Assembly: GCA_051011595.1 (NCBI GenBank)
Contig: JBPCTQ010000124.1
Location: 1 to 26,182, forward strand
Length of the DNA stretch: 26,182 nt
From: JAOUEE01 sp051011595
GTDB lineage: Bacteria; Actinomycetota; Acidimicrobiia; Acidimicrobiales; SHLQ01
Direction: 5' to 3'
The notes beneath the pieces are model-generated. The model was not told the origin of the DNA, searched no databases, and saw only the letters and a program-made list of their open reading frames with translations. The position numbers and the translations under genes are program-made. Below are positions 7,460 through 15,781 of the stretch, piece by piece (position 1 is the stretch's first letter; the number at the start of each line of letters is the position of its first letter).

Positions 7460-8494
7460 TCAGCGGTCGGATTCGTCCTTGATCTCGCCGACCAGCTCCT
7501 CGAGCACGTCCTCGAGGGTGACGATGCCGATGGTGCGTCGCCCACCGTCCTGGACGACCGCAAAATGCAGACGCGACTGGCGCATCTGCAACAACAGATC
7601 CTCTAGCTTGCGAGGGCCGGGCACCTTCAGCATCCGTCGAATGGCCTCGAGCGGTACCGGTTCGTCGTGACCGTCGACGGGAATCCTCAACAGATCCTTG
7701 GCATGGACATAACCCAGGACGTCGTCGATCCCCGACCCCAGAACCGGCAGGCGACTGTGACCGCTGCTCACCAGCACCCGCTCGACCTCGGCCAACGACA
7801 TCTGGCGGTTCACCGACACCACGTCGTCACGAGGCACCATCACCGACACCGCGGTGAGATCACCGAAATCGAGGGCGCCGGCCAGCAGGTTGTGGTCGAA
7901 CTCCTCGATCTGGCCTTCATCGCGCGCACCCCGCACGATCACCCGGAACTCCTCGGTGGTGTGAGCCGAACGAATCTCCTCGGTGATCTCGAAGCCGAGC
8001 GCTTTCACGATGACCACCGCCCCGACGTTCACCAGCCAGATGAGCGGCCGGGCCAGGTTCACGAAGACCCGGTGCGGGCCGGCGAGGGCCACCAAGGTGC
8101 GCTCGGGCTCGGCGATGGCGACGTTCTTGGGCACCATCTCGCCGATCACCATGTGCAGCATGGTCACGATGGTGAGGGCGATCACGAACGAGATGGTGTG
8201 CAACAGCCCGCTGGGCAGATCGGCGAATCCGAGCACGTCCTCGATGAGGACAGCCAGGGCCGGTTCGGCGAGGAAACCGAGGATCAACGAGGCGATGGTG
8301 ATGCCGAGCTGCGCACCACCGATCTGACGCGAGAGGTCACCCATCGAAGCCAGGGCGCGACGGGCCCTCCGGCTGTCTTCGGCTTCGGCCTCCAGGCGGG
8401 GGCGTCGGCTGGTCAACAACGCGAACTCCACCGCAACGAAGAATCCGTTGATGGCGAGCATCACCACCGACGCCACCAACGCGAACGCGGTCAT
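7460..8494 (-). CDS. CNNM/CBS-domain membrane protein lacking the CorC domain
   Basis: A 344-residue membrane protein of the CNNM (DUF21)-CBS family, often annotated as hemolysin and linked to Mg2+ or Co2+ transport. The DUF21 domain (about 1-180) shows QLGITIASLILGF and GEMVPKNVAIAEPE. Two CBS domains follow, the second ending GIVTLEDVLEELVGEI. The protein stops eight residues later, so the usual C-terminal CorC/HlyC domain is absent, unlike its upstream paralogue. ATG 8494 has GGAGG seven bases upstream and overlaps the upstream stop as ATGA. The frame is open for a further 32 codons, but those overlap the upstream gene. The two genes probably form a functional pair. Confidence 0.9.
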   Translation of the reverse strand: MTAFALVASVVMLAINGFFVAVEFALLTSRRPRLEAEAEDSRRARRALASMGDLSRQIGGAQLGITIASLILGFLAEPALAVLIEDVLGFADLPSGLLHTISFVIALTIVTMLHMVIGEMVPKNVAIAEPERTLVALAGPHRVFVNLARPLIWLVNVGAVVIVKALGFEITEEIRSAHTTEEFRVIVRGARDEGQIEEFDHNLLAGALDFGDLTAVSVMVPRDDVVSVNRQMSLAEVERVLVSSGHSRLPVLGSGIDDVLGYVHAKDLLRIPVDGHDEPVPLEAIRRMLKVPGPRKLEDLLLQMRQSRLHFAVVQDGGRRTIGIVTLEDVLEELVGEIKDESDR

Positions 8495-9801
8495 CGTGGT
8501 GCCTCCGGGGCCGAGGCCGGATCGAACGGTGCAACCACCCGCACGGTGACGATGCGGTGTCGCTGCATGGCGACCACCTCGATCCGCCACCCGTCATGGG
8601 CCACGATGTCGCCCGGTCGGGGGATCTGGCCCATGCGGTCGAGCACGAAACCGGCCAGGGTCTCGTACTGGCCGTCGGGCATCTCGAAACCGGTGGCGTG
8701 GGCCACCTCATCGGGATGGAGGCCGGCCGAGACCACATAACTGCCGAACTGTTCGACTCGGGTGGTGTCGGCGCCCACGTCGTATTCGTCGTCGATCTCG
8801 CCGACGATCTCCTCCAGCAGGTCCTCGAGGGTGACGATGCCGGCCGTTCCCCCATGTTCGTCGACGACCACCGCCATGTGTTGGCGATCGGACCGCAGAT
8901 CCTCGAACAGGTGCTCGAGCTCGCGGGTCTCGGGCACGGCGAAGACGTCGGTCATCAACGACGACACCGGCGTGGAATCGCGAGCCTCGACGGGCAAGGA
9001 GTAGACCGACTTCACGTGCACGACACCGCGCACGTCGTCGAGGTCATCCCCGACCACCGGGAACCTCGAGAACCCCGACTGCAACGATTGCTCCACCAGA
9101 TCGGCGACGGTGTCGTTGCCGTCGAGGGCCACGACCTCGACCCGGGGCACCAGTGCGTCGGCGGCGTTCTTCTCGCTGAAACGGATCGACCGGGTCAACA
9201 AGTCGACGTCCTCGGGGTCGAGTGTGCCCTCATTGGCCGAGGACTCGATCATCAGACGCAGCTCTTCGAGCGACGGCGACGACTCGATGTGTTCGGTCGG
9301 CTCGATCCCCAGACGACGGACGATGGCGTTGGCCGCGCCGTTGAGCAGGGCCACCAACGGCTTGACCACCACACCCCAGGCCAGCACACCGGTGCTCAGC
9401 AGCATGGCGACGGGTTCGGGCCGGGCGATGGCCAGGAACTTGGGCACGATCTCACCCAGCAGAACCTGGAAGAAGGTGGCCAAGGCGAGGGCCAACACGA
9501 TCGAGAGGCCGGCCGCCGACGACTCACCGAAGATCTGTTCGAGCAGCGGCTCCAGCAGGCGAGCCACCGTCGGCTCGGCGACGAAACCAAGAGCCAGAGA
9601 GGAGATGGTGATACCCAACTGGGCCGCCGAGAGGTGGAACGAGAGCCGCTCCCGAATCCGTTGCACCCGCCGCGCGGCCCGGCTGCCGTCAACGGCCAAC
9701 TGCTCGATGCGGACGGCGTCGAGCGCCACCAGGGCGAACTCGTCGGCAACGAAGAACGCGTTGACCGCGATGAGCGCGAAGAACGCAACCAGTCCGAGCA
9801 T
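8491..9801 (-). CDS. CNNM/CBS/CorC membrane protein (putative divalent cation transporter)
   Basis: A 436-residue full-length CNNM family protein: DUF21 transmembrane domain (about 1-180) with GITISSLALGFVAEPT and GEIVPKFLAIARPEP, CBS pair (about 210-335) ending GIVTLEDLLEEIVGEI, and a C-terminal CorC_HlyC domain (about 345-428) with the usual VSAGLHPDEVAHATG and ETLAGFVLDRMG motifs. Close bacterial relatives are Mg2+ exporters; the ion here is inferred. ATG 9801 has no Shine-Dalgarno, and a TACGAT hexamer lies 11 bases upstream, suggesting a leader of only a few bases. The 97-bp spacer to the divergent marR holds both promoters. Its stop overlaps the paralogue's start by ATGA. Confidence 0.92.
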   Translation of the reverse strand: MLGLVAFFALIAVNAFFVADEFALVALDAVRIEQLAVDGSRAARRVQRIRERLSFHLSAAQLGITISSLALGFVAEPTVARLLEPLLEQIFGESSAAGLSIVLALALATFFQVLLGEIVPKFLAIARPEPVAMLLSTGVLAWGVVVKPLVALLNGAANAIVRRLGIEPTEHIESSPSLEELRLMIESSANEGTLDPEDVDLLTRSIRFSEKNAADALVPRVEVVALDGNDTVADLVEQSLQSGFSRFPVVGDDLDDVRGVVHVKSVYSLPVEARDSTPVSSLMTDVFAVPETRELEHLFEDLRSDRQHMAVVVDEHGGTAGIVTLEDLLEEIVGEIDDEYDVGADTTRVEQFGSYVVSAGLHPDEVAHATGFEMPDGQYETLAGFVLDRMGQIPRPGDIVAHDGWRIEVVAMQRHRIVTVRVVAPFDPASAPEAPR

Positions 9802-9812
9802 GGGGAGAGCCG

Positions 9813-9818
9813 ATCGTA
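9813..9818 (-). promoter_or_regulatory. Possible -10 element of the CNNM pair
   Basis: TACGAT on the minus strand, 11 bases before the ATG at 9801, would give a leader of about 4-5 bases. No Shine-Dalgarno is present. Confidence 0.3.
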
Positions 9819-9868
9819 CCGCCGCTCACCGCCAGCCGAGGCCGATGATGAGAGACCCTGATTGTTCG

Positions 9869-9881
9869 ATACTCGAAGTAT
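9869..9881. promoter_or_regulatory. Palindromic candidate MarR operator
   Basis: ATACT-CGA-AGTAT is a perfect inverted repeat between the expected -35 region and the -10 hexamer of marR. It overlaps a second one, TTCGA-TAC-TCGAA (9865-9877). The position suits autorepression of the marR-exporter operon, which is inferred from the usual behaviour of MarR proteins. Confidence 0.5.
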
Positions 9882-9886
9882 TCCGC

Positions 9887-9892
9887 TAGCGT
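9887..9892 (+). promoter_or_regulatory. Leaderless -10 element of marR
   Basis: TAGCGT lies six bases before the marR ATG, so +1 should be the A of the start codon. There is no Shine-Dalgarno. Confidence 0.5.
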
Positions 9893-9898
9893 CTCCTG

Positions 9899-10339
9899 AT
9901 GGCCCGCACCGACCCTGTTCCCGATCTCGGCCTGGGCCGCATCGTGGCGTGGATGGGTCGACCCCTCACCCAAGCCCTCCGGTCGCTCGATCTCAGCGAT
10001 TCCCAGTACCGGCTGCTGGCGTTCCTCGCCGACGGCGAATCGGCCAGCACGGCCCTGGCCGGACGCCTCGAGGTCACCCGGCCGAGCATCACCGCCCTGG
10101 TCGACGGTCTGGTGGGCCGTGGTTTCGTCGAACGCCAGGCCGACGATGAGGACCGACGGCGGATTCGGCTCACCCTCACCGAGGCCGGGATCGCCGCTCT
10201 GGCCGAAGCCGACCGGGTGGTCGATCGGCAGCTGGGCCACGTGCTCGACCAGCTGTCGGCTTCCGAACGAGACCAGGCCATCGCCGCCACTCGACTGTGG
10301 GGCGATGCCCTGCGGGCGCTGCGAGACGGCCGCCGATGA
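9899..10339 (+). CDS. MarR-family transcriptional regulator
   Basis: A 146-residue winged-helix regulator. The HTH reads ALAGRLEVTRPSITALVDGL (about 53-72), followed by the wing with QADDEDRRRIRLTLTEAG, the MarR hallmark DxRxRxxxLT. Helices at both ends would form the dimer. It is the first gene of an operon with a two-gene ABC exporter; its TGA overlaps the exporter's ATG as ATGA. MarR plus a heterodimeric exporter is a common drug-response arrangement, with the regulator repressing its own promoter until a ligand binds. The palindrome at 9869-9881 is its likely site. The ligand is unknown. Confidence 0.92.
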   Translation: MARTDPVPDLGLGRIVAWMGRPLTQALRSLDLSDSQYRLLAFLADGESASTALAGRLEVTRPSITALVDGLVGRGFVERQADDEDRRRIRLTLTEAGIAALAEADRVVDRQLGHVLDQLSASERDQAIAATRLWGDALRALRDGRR

Positions 10340-12177
10340 CCACCACCGCCCCCGCCCCGAACGCCGAGCACCACCTGCAAGCCGAGCCGAGCTCCCCGCC
10401 GCCAGCGAGCATCGACCCCGACCCCACCAAGGGCTGGTTGCGGCGGCTCCGTCCCCTGGTCGGCGCCCACCGGGTGGCGATGTCGGTCGCCGCCGTCGCC
10501 GGGCTGGTCGGCCTGCTCATCACCACTGCGGTGCCGTTGGTGGTGCGGGCCACCATCGACCAGGCCCTCGACGAGCAGTCACAGCCCCTCACGCCGTACA
10601 TCGTCACCCTCCTGGTGATGGCCGCCGCGCTGTTCGGGCTGCGCGCCACCTACCGATACCTGTTGTTCTCCACGGCCTACTCGGTGGAGACCGACCTCAG
10701 AGATCTCGTGTATCGACACCTCACCGAGCTGTCGTTCTCGTTCTACGACCGCACGCCGTCGGGTGAGCTGATCTCGCGGGCCAACTCCGACATTCGGTCG
10801 ATCCAGGTGCTGTTGGCCTTCGGTCCGCTGGCCGTGTTGTCGTCGTTCAGTTTCGTGCTGGCGCTCATCGTGATGCTCAGCATCCACGTCGGGCTCACCA
10901 TCGTCGCCGTGGCCACCATGCCGTTGGTGTACGTGATCGGCGTGCGTATGCGGGAACGCATCTTCCCCCTGATGTGGATCACCCAGTCGCGTATGGCCGA
11001 CGTGGCCATGGTCGTCGACGAGAACATCAACGGCACCCGGGTTGTGAAGGCCTTCGCCGCCGAGGAGACCGAGGTCAACAAGTTGGCCGATTCGGCCCAA
11101 CGCCTGCGGTGGGCCGCGGTGGCCACCGTCGATGCTCGGGCCCGCTTCTCCCCCATCATCGAAGCACTACCTCGGCTGGGGGTGGCCGGCATCTTGTTGT
11201 ACGGCGGTTGGTTGGTCATCGAAGGTGACCTCACCATCGGCACCATCGTGGCCTTCAACAGCTACGTCATCATGATCGCGGTGCCCTTCCGATTGCTGGG
11301 TTTCCTGCTCATGCAGACCCAGCGGGCCGCTGCATCGTGCGGCCGGATCTACGAGATCCTCGACTCCGTTCCCGACGTCGTCGACGCCCCCCACGCCACC
11401 GAGTTGGTCGAACCCGACGGAGCCGTCGAGTTCCGCGACGTTCGCTTCCGGTACCCGGCCTCGGTCGGCGGCGACGACGCCCGACCGACGGTCCTCGACG
11501 GGCTGTCACTGGTGGTGGCACCGGGAGAGACGCTTGCCATCGTCGGTCGCACCGGCAGCGGCAAATCGACGGTGATCCGGCTGCTGCCCCGTTTCTACGA
11601 CGTCGACGAGGGAGCGGTGTGTATCGACGGCCACGACGTGCGCGATCTCACCGTGCAGAGCCTGCGCCGCCACGTCGGGGTCGTCTTCGACGAACCGTTC
11701 CTCTTCTCGTCATCGGTTCACGACAACATCGCGTTCGCCCGCCCGGATGCGACACCGGCCGAGGTGGAAGCCGCCGCACGCGCCGCCCAGGCCCACTCGT
11801 TCATCACCGACCTCAGCGACGGCTACGACACCGTGGTCGGCGAACGGGGCTACACCCTGTCGGGAGGCCAACGCCAGCGCATCGCCATCGCCCGCACGCT
11901 CCTGGCCAATCCCCGGGTGCTGGTGCTCGACGACGCCACCTCGGCCATCGACGTGCAGGTCGAAGAAGAAATCCACCGGGCGTTGGAGACCCTGCTGGCC
12001 GACCGAACCACCATCTTGATCGCCCACCGCCTGTCCACCATCAGCCTGGCCGACCGCGTGGTGCTGGTGGAGAACGGGCGAGTGGTCGCCGACGGTACCC
12101 ACGACGAGCTGCTCGCCGCCGAGCCGCTCTACGCCCAGGTGTTGGCCCAGGCCGAATCCGAAGAGGAGGCCGACTGA
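10336..12177 (+). CDS. ABC exporter half-transporter with degenerate ATPase site
   Basis: A 613-residue fused membrane-ATPase protein of the type IV exporter fold (ABCB-like). The six-helix domain covers about 45-330 and the ATPase about 365-600. Walker A is GRTGSGKS (404-411) and the signature LSGGQ (508-512) is canonical, but Walker B reads LVLDDAT with D533 where the catalytic Glu should be, and the Q-loop position is D452 (FDEPFLF). H564 is present. This is the pattern of the non-catalytic partner in heterodimeric exporters such as TM287/288 and BmrCD. ATG 10336 overlaps the marR stop; the frame is open 39 bases further upstream inside marR, but that is not used. A 35-residue Pro-rich N-terminal tail precedes the first helix. 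Substrate unknown; drugs or lipids are possible. Confidence 0.93.
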   Translation: MTTTAPAPNAEHHLQAEPSSPPPASIDPDPTKGWLRRLRPLVGAHRVAMSVAAVAGLVGLLITTAVPLVVRATIDQALDEQSQPLTPYIVTLLVMAAALFGLRATYRYLLFSTAYSVETDLRDLVYRHLTELSFSFYDRTPSGELISRANSDIRSIQVLLAFGPLAVLSSFSFVLALIVMLSIHVGLTIVAVATMPLVYVIGVRMRERIFPLMWITQSRMADVAMVVDENINGTRVVKAFAAEETEVNKLADSAQRLRWAAVATVDARARFSPIIEALPRLGVAGILLYGGWLVIEGDLTIGTIVAFNSYVIMIAVPFRLLGFLLMQTQRAAASCGRIYEILDSVPDVVDAPHATELVEPDGAVEFRDVRFRYPASVGGDDARPTVLDGLSLVVAPGETLAIVGRTGSGKSTVIRLLPRFYDVDEGAVCIDGHDVRDLTVQSLRRHVGVVFDEPFLFSSSVHDNIAFARPDATPAEVEAAARAAQAHSFITDLSDGYDTVVGERGYTLSGGQRQRIAIARTLLANPRVLVLDDATSAIDVQVEEEIHRALETLLADRTTILIAHRLSTISLADRVVLVENGRVVADGTHDELLAAEPLYAQVLAQAESEEEAD

Positions 12178-14090
12178 TGGGTATGGGTATGCCGGCCGGC
12201 GGATTCTCGATCGGCCCGTCGTCGGTGCAGTCCAACGCCGAGGCCGGGCTCCCCTTCGCCAACGTGCCCGGCGATCTGGCCGACAAGGTCGAACGGGAGT
12301 TGGCACGCGAGCCGGAGCACCCGCCGGCAGCCGTCTCCTTCGACCAGGTGGTCGGGGCCGATCGCCCCTTCAGTCTGCGGTCGTTCCTGCGCCCACACAG
12401 CCTGTGGCTGCTCGGCGCCGCCGTGTTGATGTTGATCGAAGCGGCCCTCATGAACGTGGGGCCGCTGCTCACCCAGATCGCCATCGACGACGGCATCAGC
12501 GCGGGCGACTTCGACGTGGTCGTGCGGGTGGTCATCGTCTACGTCGGTGCCATCGTCGTGTCGGCCGCCGCCGGGTTCGTGCGCACGTCGTTCACCGGCC
12601 GCCTGGGTGAACGGCTGATGTTGACCCTTCGGGTCCGGGTCTTCTCCCATTTCCAGCGGCAATCGCTCGACTTCTTCACCACCGAGAAGGCCGGGGTGTT
12701 GATGACGCGGATGACCAGCGACATCGAATCGCTGAACACGCTGTTCCAGGAGGGGCTGGTCCAGTTCGTGGTGCAGTTCCTCACCCTGGCCGTCATCACC
12801 GTCTACCTGTTCATCCTCGATGTCCGGCTGGCCGTTGTCACCATCGTCCTGGTCGTACCGGTGACGGTGGCGCTGTCGTTGTGGTTTCGGCGGGCCGCGA
12901 GCATCGGCTACCTGCGGGTGCGCGATCGCATTGCCGACGTGTTGTCCGATCTCCAGGAGAGCCTGGCCGGGATCCGCGTCATCCAGGCCGCCAATCGCCG
13001 GAGCCGCAACGTCGATACCCATCACCGAGTCGTGCACGAACATCGCCAAGCCGAACTGGCCACCGCCCGGGCCCAGGTGATCTACGGCCCCGGCACCGAA
13101 GCCCTCGGTGTCGCCGTGCAGGCGCTGGTGCTGTTGATCGGTGGCCGCATGGTTCTCGGCGGCGACCTCACCATCGGCGAGATCCCCGCCTTCGTGTTGT
13201 TCCTCACCCGCTTCTTCGCTCCCATCCAGACCCTCGTCCAACTGTTCAATCAGTACCAACAAGGTGCGGCGGCCATCACCAAGCTCCGCGACCTGTTGGC
13301 CACCGTCCCGTCGGTGCCGGAGTCACCCGATGCCGAGGAGCTGCCCCCGATCGAGGGCGGGATCGTGCTGGACGGCGTCACCTTCGGGTACGACCCCGAC
13401 CAGCCGGTGCTGCGGGATCTCGACCTGCGGATTGAACCGGGAGAGGTGCTGGCCGTGGTAGGGCCCACCGGTGCGGGCAAGTCCACGGTGGCCAAGCTGA
13501 TCACCCGCTTCTACGACCCGCAGCAGGGAACGGTCAGCATCGACGGATGCGACCTCACCGGGGTCACCCTGCACTCGCTGCGATCACAGCTGGGCGTGGT
13601 CCCCCAGGAACCCTTCCTGTTCAACGGGTCACTACGCGACAACATCGCCTACGCCCGACCGGGAGCATCCGACGCCGACATCGCCGCCGCGGTCGACGCT
13701 GTCGGACTCGACACGCTGGTCGATTCGCTCCCCGGGGGCGTGGACGCACCGGTCCACGAGCGCGGGACCTCCCTGTCGGCTGGTGAACGCCAGCTCCTCG
13801 CCCTGGCTCGTGCCTTTCTGGCTGCACCCCGCGTGCTGGTACTCGACGAGGCCACCTCCAATCTCGACCTGGCCAGCGAGACGGTGGTGGAGCGGGCGCT
13901 CGACAACGTGCTCGAGGGTCGCACCGCGGTGATCATCGCCCACCGGCTGGCCACCGCACAGCGAGCCGACCGCATCGCCGTCATCGACCAGGGCCGCCTG
14001 ATCGAGCTCGGCAGCCACACCGATCTGCTGGCCGCCGACGGTTTCTACGCCGAGATGTACCGCACCTACGCCGGACAGGGTGCCGCGTAG
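12177..14090 (+). CDS. ABC exporter half-transporter with catalytic ATPase site
   Basis: A 637-residue partner of the preceding gene, with membrane domain about 68-360 and ATPase about 395-630. Walker A is GPTGAGKS (429-436), the Q-loop is normal (VPQEPFLF, Q477), Walker B LVLDEAT carries the catalytic E558, and H589 is present; its own signature is altered to LSAGE (533-537). Combined with the first protein's canonical LSGGQ this makes one full and one degenerate ATP site, as expected for an obligate heterodimer. A 65-residue N-terminal extension rich in Gly, Met and Pro precedes the membrane part. ATG 12177 shares one base with the previous stop (TGATG) and has GAGGAGG seven bases upstream; two more in-frame ATGs follow within 12 bases. 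Confidence 0.93.
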   Translation: MGMGMPAGGFSIGPSSVQSNAEAGLPFANVPGDLADKVERELAREPEHPPAAVSFDQVVGADRPFSLRSFLRPHSLWLLGAAVLMLIEAALMNVGPLLTQIAIDDGISAGDFDVVVRVVIVYVGAIVVSAAAGFVRTSFTGRLGERLMLTLRVRVFSHFQRQSLDFFTTEKAGVLMTRMTSDIESLNTLFQEGLVQFVVQFLTLAVITVYLFILDVRLAVVTIVLVVPVTVALSLWFRRAASIGYLRVRDRIADVLSDLQESLAGIRVIQAANRRSRNVDTHHRVVHEHRQAELATARAQVIYGPGTEALGVAVQALVLLIGGRMVLGGDLTIGEIPAFVLFLTRFFAPIQTLVQLFNQYQQGAAAITKLRDLLATVPSVPESPDAEELPPIEGGIVLDGVTFGYDPDQPVLRDLDLRIEPGEVLAVVGPTGAGKSTVAKLITRFYDPQQGTVSIDGCDLTGVTLHSLRSQLGVVPQEPFLFNGSLRDNIAYARPGASDADIAAAVDAVGLDTLVDSLPGGVDAPVHERGTSLSAGERQLLALARAFLAAPRVLVLDEATSNLDLASETVVERALDNVLEGRTAVIIAHRLATAQRADRIAVIDQGRLIELGSHTDLLAADGFYAEMYRTYAGQGAA

Positions 14091-14879
14091 ATGCCGAAGC
14101 CGGTCCTCGAGCTCGACGGTGTGAGCCGAGTGTTCGACGGTCGAACGGTGCTCCGCGACATCGACCTGGTGGTGAAGCCCGGCGAGCGCTGGGTGGTGCT
14201 CGGACCCAACGGCTCGGGGAAGTCGACCCTGGTCCAGATCGCCGCACTCCTCCTGCATCCGTCCACGGGCACGGTGCGCGTGCTCGGCGAGGAGTTGGGT
14301 CGCACCGATGTACGCCGGCTCCGCACCCGTGTCGGCATCGCCAGCCCGTCGCTGGCCGCCCAGCTCCGCCCCGCCCTACGAGCGGTCGACGTGGTGGTCA
14401 CGGCCCGCCACGGCGCCCTCGAACCGTGGTGGCACACCTACGACGAGTCCGACTACGACCGGGCCCGGGACCTCCTCGACCTGGTCGGTTGTCGACACCT
14501 GGCCGAGCAGCGTATGGGTCTGCTGTCGTCGGGTGAGCAGCAGCGAGTGCAGCTGGCCCGTGTGCTGATGCCCGATCCGGCCTTCATGGTGCTGGACGAA
14601 CCGACGGCGTCGCTCGATCTGGCCGGGCGCGAGGAGCTGGTGAGGGCACTCACCACCATCGGCGGGACCAACGCTCCCCCCAGCCTCTTGGTGACCCATC
14701 ACGTGGAGGAGATCCCCGACAACGTCACCCACATGCTCTTGCTGCGCGACGGTCAGGTGATGGCCCAGGGACCGGTGGAGGCCATCCTCACGGCCGACAA
14801 CCTGTCTCGGTGTTTCGGCCTGCCGCTGCGGCTGGCTCGTCGCGACGGTCGCTGGACGGCCTGGACGGCGCGGCGCTGA
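14091..14879 (+). CDS. Stand-alone ABC ATPase (YlmA/ModF-like)
   Basis: A 262-residue ATPase without a membrane domain. Walker A is GPNGSGKS (38-45), the signature is LSSGEQQR (145-152), Walker B MVLDEPTAS (E170) and a switch His in VTHHVEEIP (H203/H204). The Q-loop glutamine is replaced in GIASPSLAAQ. The overall pattern recalls the YlmA/ModF ATPases, for which no permease or substrate is firmly known. The ATG directly abuts the TAG of the exporter gene, so it is co-translated, but no permease gene lies nearby. It ends one base from the convergent thiamine pyrophosphokinase gene. It may work with a permease encoded elsewhere or act in a regulatory role; I cannot tell which. Confidence 0.85.
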   Translation: MPKPVLELDGVSRVFDGRTVLRDIDLVVKPGERWVVLGPNGSGKSTLVQIAALLLHPSTGTVRVLGEELGRTDVRRLRTRVGIASPSLAAQLRPALRAVDVVVTARHGALEPWWHTYDESDYDRARDLLDLVGCRHLAEQRMGLLSSGEQQRVQLARVLMPDPAFMVLDEPTASLDLAGREELVRALTTIGGTNAPPSLLVTHHVEEIPDNVTHMLLLRDGQVMAQGPVEAILTADNLSRCFGLPLRLARRDGRWTAWTARR

Positions 14880-14880
14880 G

Positions 14881-15507
14881 TCAGCCGGGCCGGATCACCA
14901 GAGCCACCCCGTCGGTCACCTCGACCTCGGCCGGCGCTTGCCCGATCAAGTTGCTGAGGCCCCGTCCACTGGTGGCCTCCAGCCACTCGTCGTCGAGGGT
15001 GTACACCAGCCCGCGGGTTCGCAATCGGGCGGGACCACCGATGGCGAGCAGGGTGACGAGGTCACCGGCTTCACCCCCGATGGTGCGTCGATCCCGCACG
15101 ACGGAGATGGTCGTGGGGCCGGCCACCGCGTCGATACGGGCCGACGCGAATGCCGGGGCAGCCAGGACATGACAGGCCACCAGGAGATGATCGAGGCGCC
15201 CTCCCGGATCGAGATCGACCTGGATCTCCGTGGCCCCGGCGGCCACGGCCAGATCGAGGGCCAGCTCCAGATCGGTGTGGTCCTTGTCGGGCCGGTGCCG
15301 GTGGATGGCCGCGCCGTGATCGGCGCAATAGGCCTCGGCCTCGGCCGACACCGAATCGAGATCGCCGACCAGGTGGTGAACGGGCCAGCCCGCGGCACGG
15401 ATGCGATCGGCCCCGCTGTCGGCCGCCACCACCACGCTGGAGGGATCGGGAAGGGGCAGTCGAAGCGGGGGCGACGATCCGCCGGCCACCACCACGAATC
15501 GGCTCAT
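14881..15507 (-). CDS. Thiamine pyrophosphokinase
   Basis: A 208-residue enzyme that converts thiamine plus ATP to thiamine diphosphate. VVAADSGADRI (D30), HHLVGDLDSV (45-53), DKDHTDLELAL (74-84) and GGRLDHLL (102-109) are the family's active-site motifs in the right order; the C-terminal beta-domain that binds thiamine follows (TIGGEAGDLVTLLAIGG, then GLVYTL and GLSNLIG). ATG 15507 is chosen because homology begins there; the frame is open further upstream through the zinc-ribbon gene, without meaning. There is no clear Shine-Dalgarno, so coupling to the gene 25 bases upstream is possible. No thiamine transporter is visible, and the adjacent orphan ABC ATPase is on the opposite strand. Confidence 0.9.
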   Translation of the reverse strand: MSRFVVVAGGSSPPLRLPLPDPSSVVVAADSGADRIRAAGWPVHHLVGDLDSVSAEAEAYCADHGAAIHRHRPDKDHTDLELALDLAVAAGATEIQVDLDPGGRLDHLLVACHVLAAPAFASARIDAVAGPTTISVVRDRRTIGGEAGDLVTLLAIGGPARLRTRGLVYTLDDEWLEATSGRGLSNLIGQAPAEVEVTDGVALVIRPG

Positions 15508-15532
15508 GGCCGGTTCTCGACGGGTGGCCGGT

Positions 15533-15724
15533 TCAGTAGTCGAAGTCGAGATCGAACAGCTCGCGTTCGCGGTATCGCACCACCGAACGCAGCCCGATCC
15601 CGGGTTCGCCACACACCCAGCACGGTGACTCGGCCGAACCCGACCAGGCCACATCGCAGGCCGTGCAGCGCAGACGCACCGACGGGCGCGGCTCGAGTTG
15701 ACGTACCGAGATCGCATCGCTCAC
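15533..15724 (-). CDS. Small zinc-ribbon protein of unknown function
   Basis: A 63-residue protein with two CxxC pairs, C20-C23 (CTACD) and C35-C38 (CWVCG), separated by 11 residues, so a single zinc ribbon is likely. The C-terminus is Arg then Asp/Phe-rich and ends FDLDFDY. It starts at GTG 15724 without a Shine-Dalgarno and ends 25 bases before the thiamine pyrophosphokinase start, suggesting one transcript. The Cys spacing and the gene order argue for a real gene despite its size. No function is recognised. Confidence 0.65.
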   Translation of the reverse strand: MSDAISVRQLEPRPSVRLRCTACDVAWSGSAESPCWVCGEPGIGLRSVVRYRERELFDLDFDY

Positions 15725-15733
15725 CGCTATGTA

Positions 15734-15769
15734 GTCGGTCGTTGGCCGCTCCGGTTGAGCCCGACCGAC
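15734..15769 (-). terminator. Hairpin between WS/DGAT and the zinc-ribbon gene
   Basis: GTCGGTCG (15734-15741) and CGACCGAC (15762-15769) form a perfect 8-bp stem around 20 bases that can pair further inside. It lies 12 bases after the WS/DGAT stop. No T-run follows, so this is a terminator or 3'-end stabiliser at moderate confidence. Confidence 0.4.
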
Positions 15770-15781
15770 GATCGATCCCGA

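Noticed and set aside
8557..9861. A 434-codon open frame antisense to the CNNM gene, and a 377-codon one (12129-13262, minus) antisense to the exporter
   Set aside because: Both mirror well-defined genes codon for codon and have His/Asp/Gln-rich nonsense composition.
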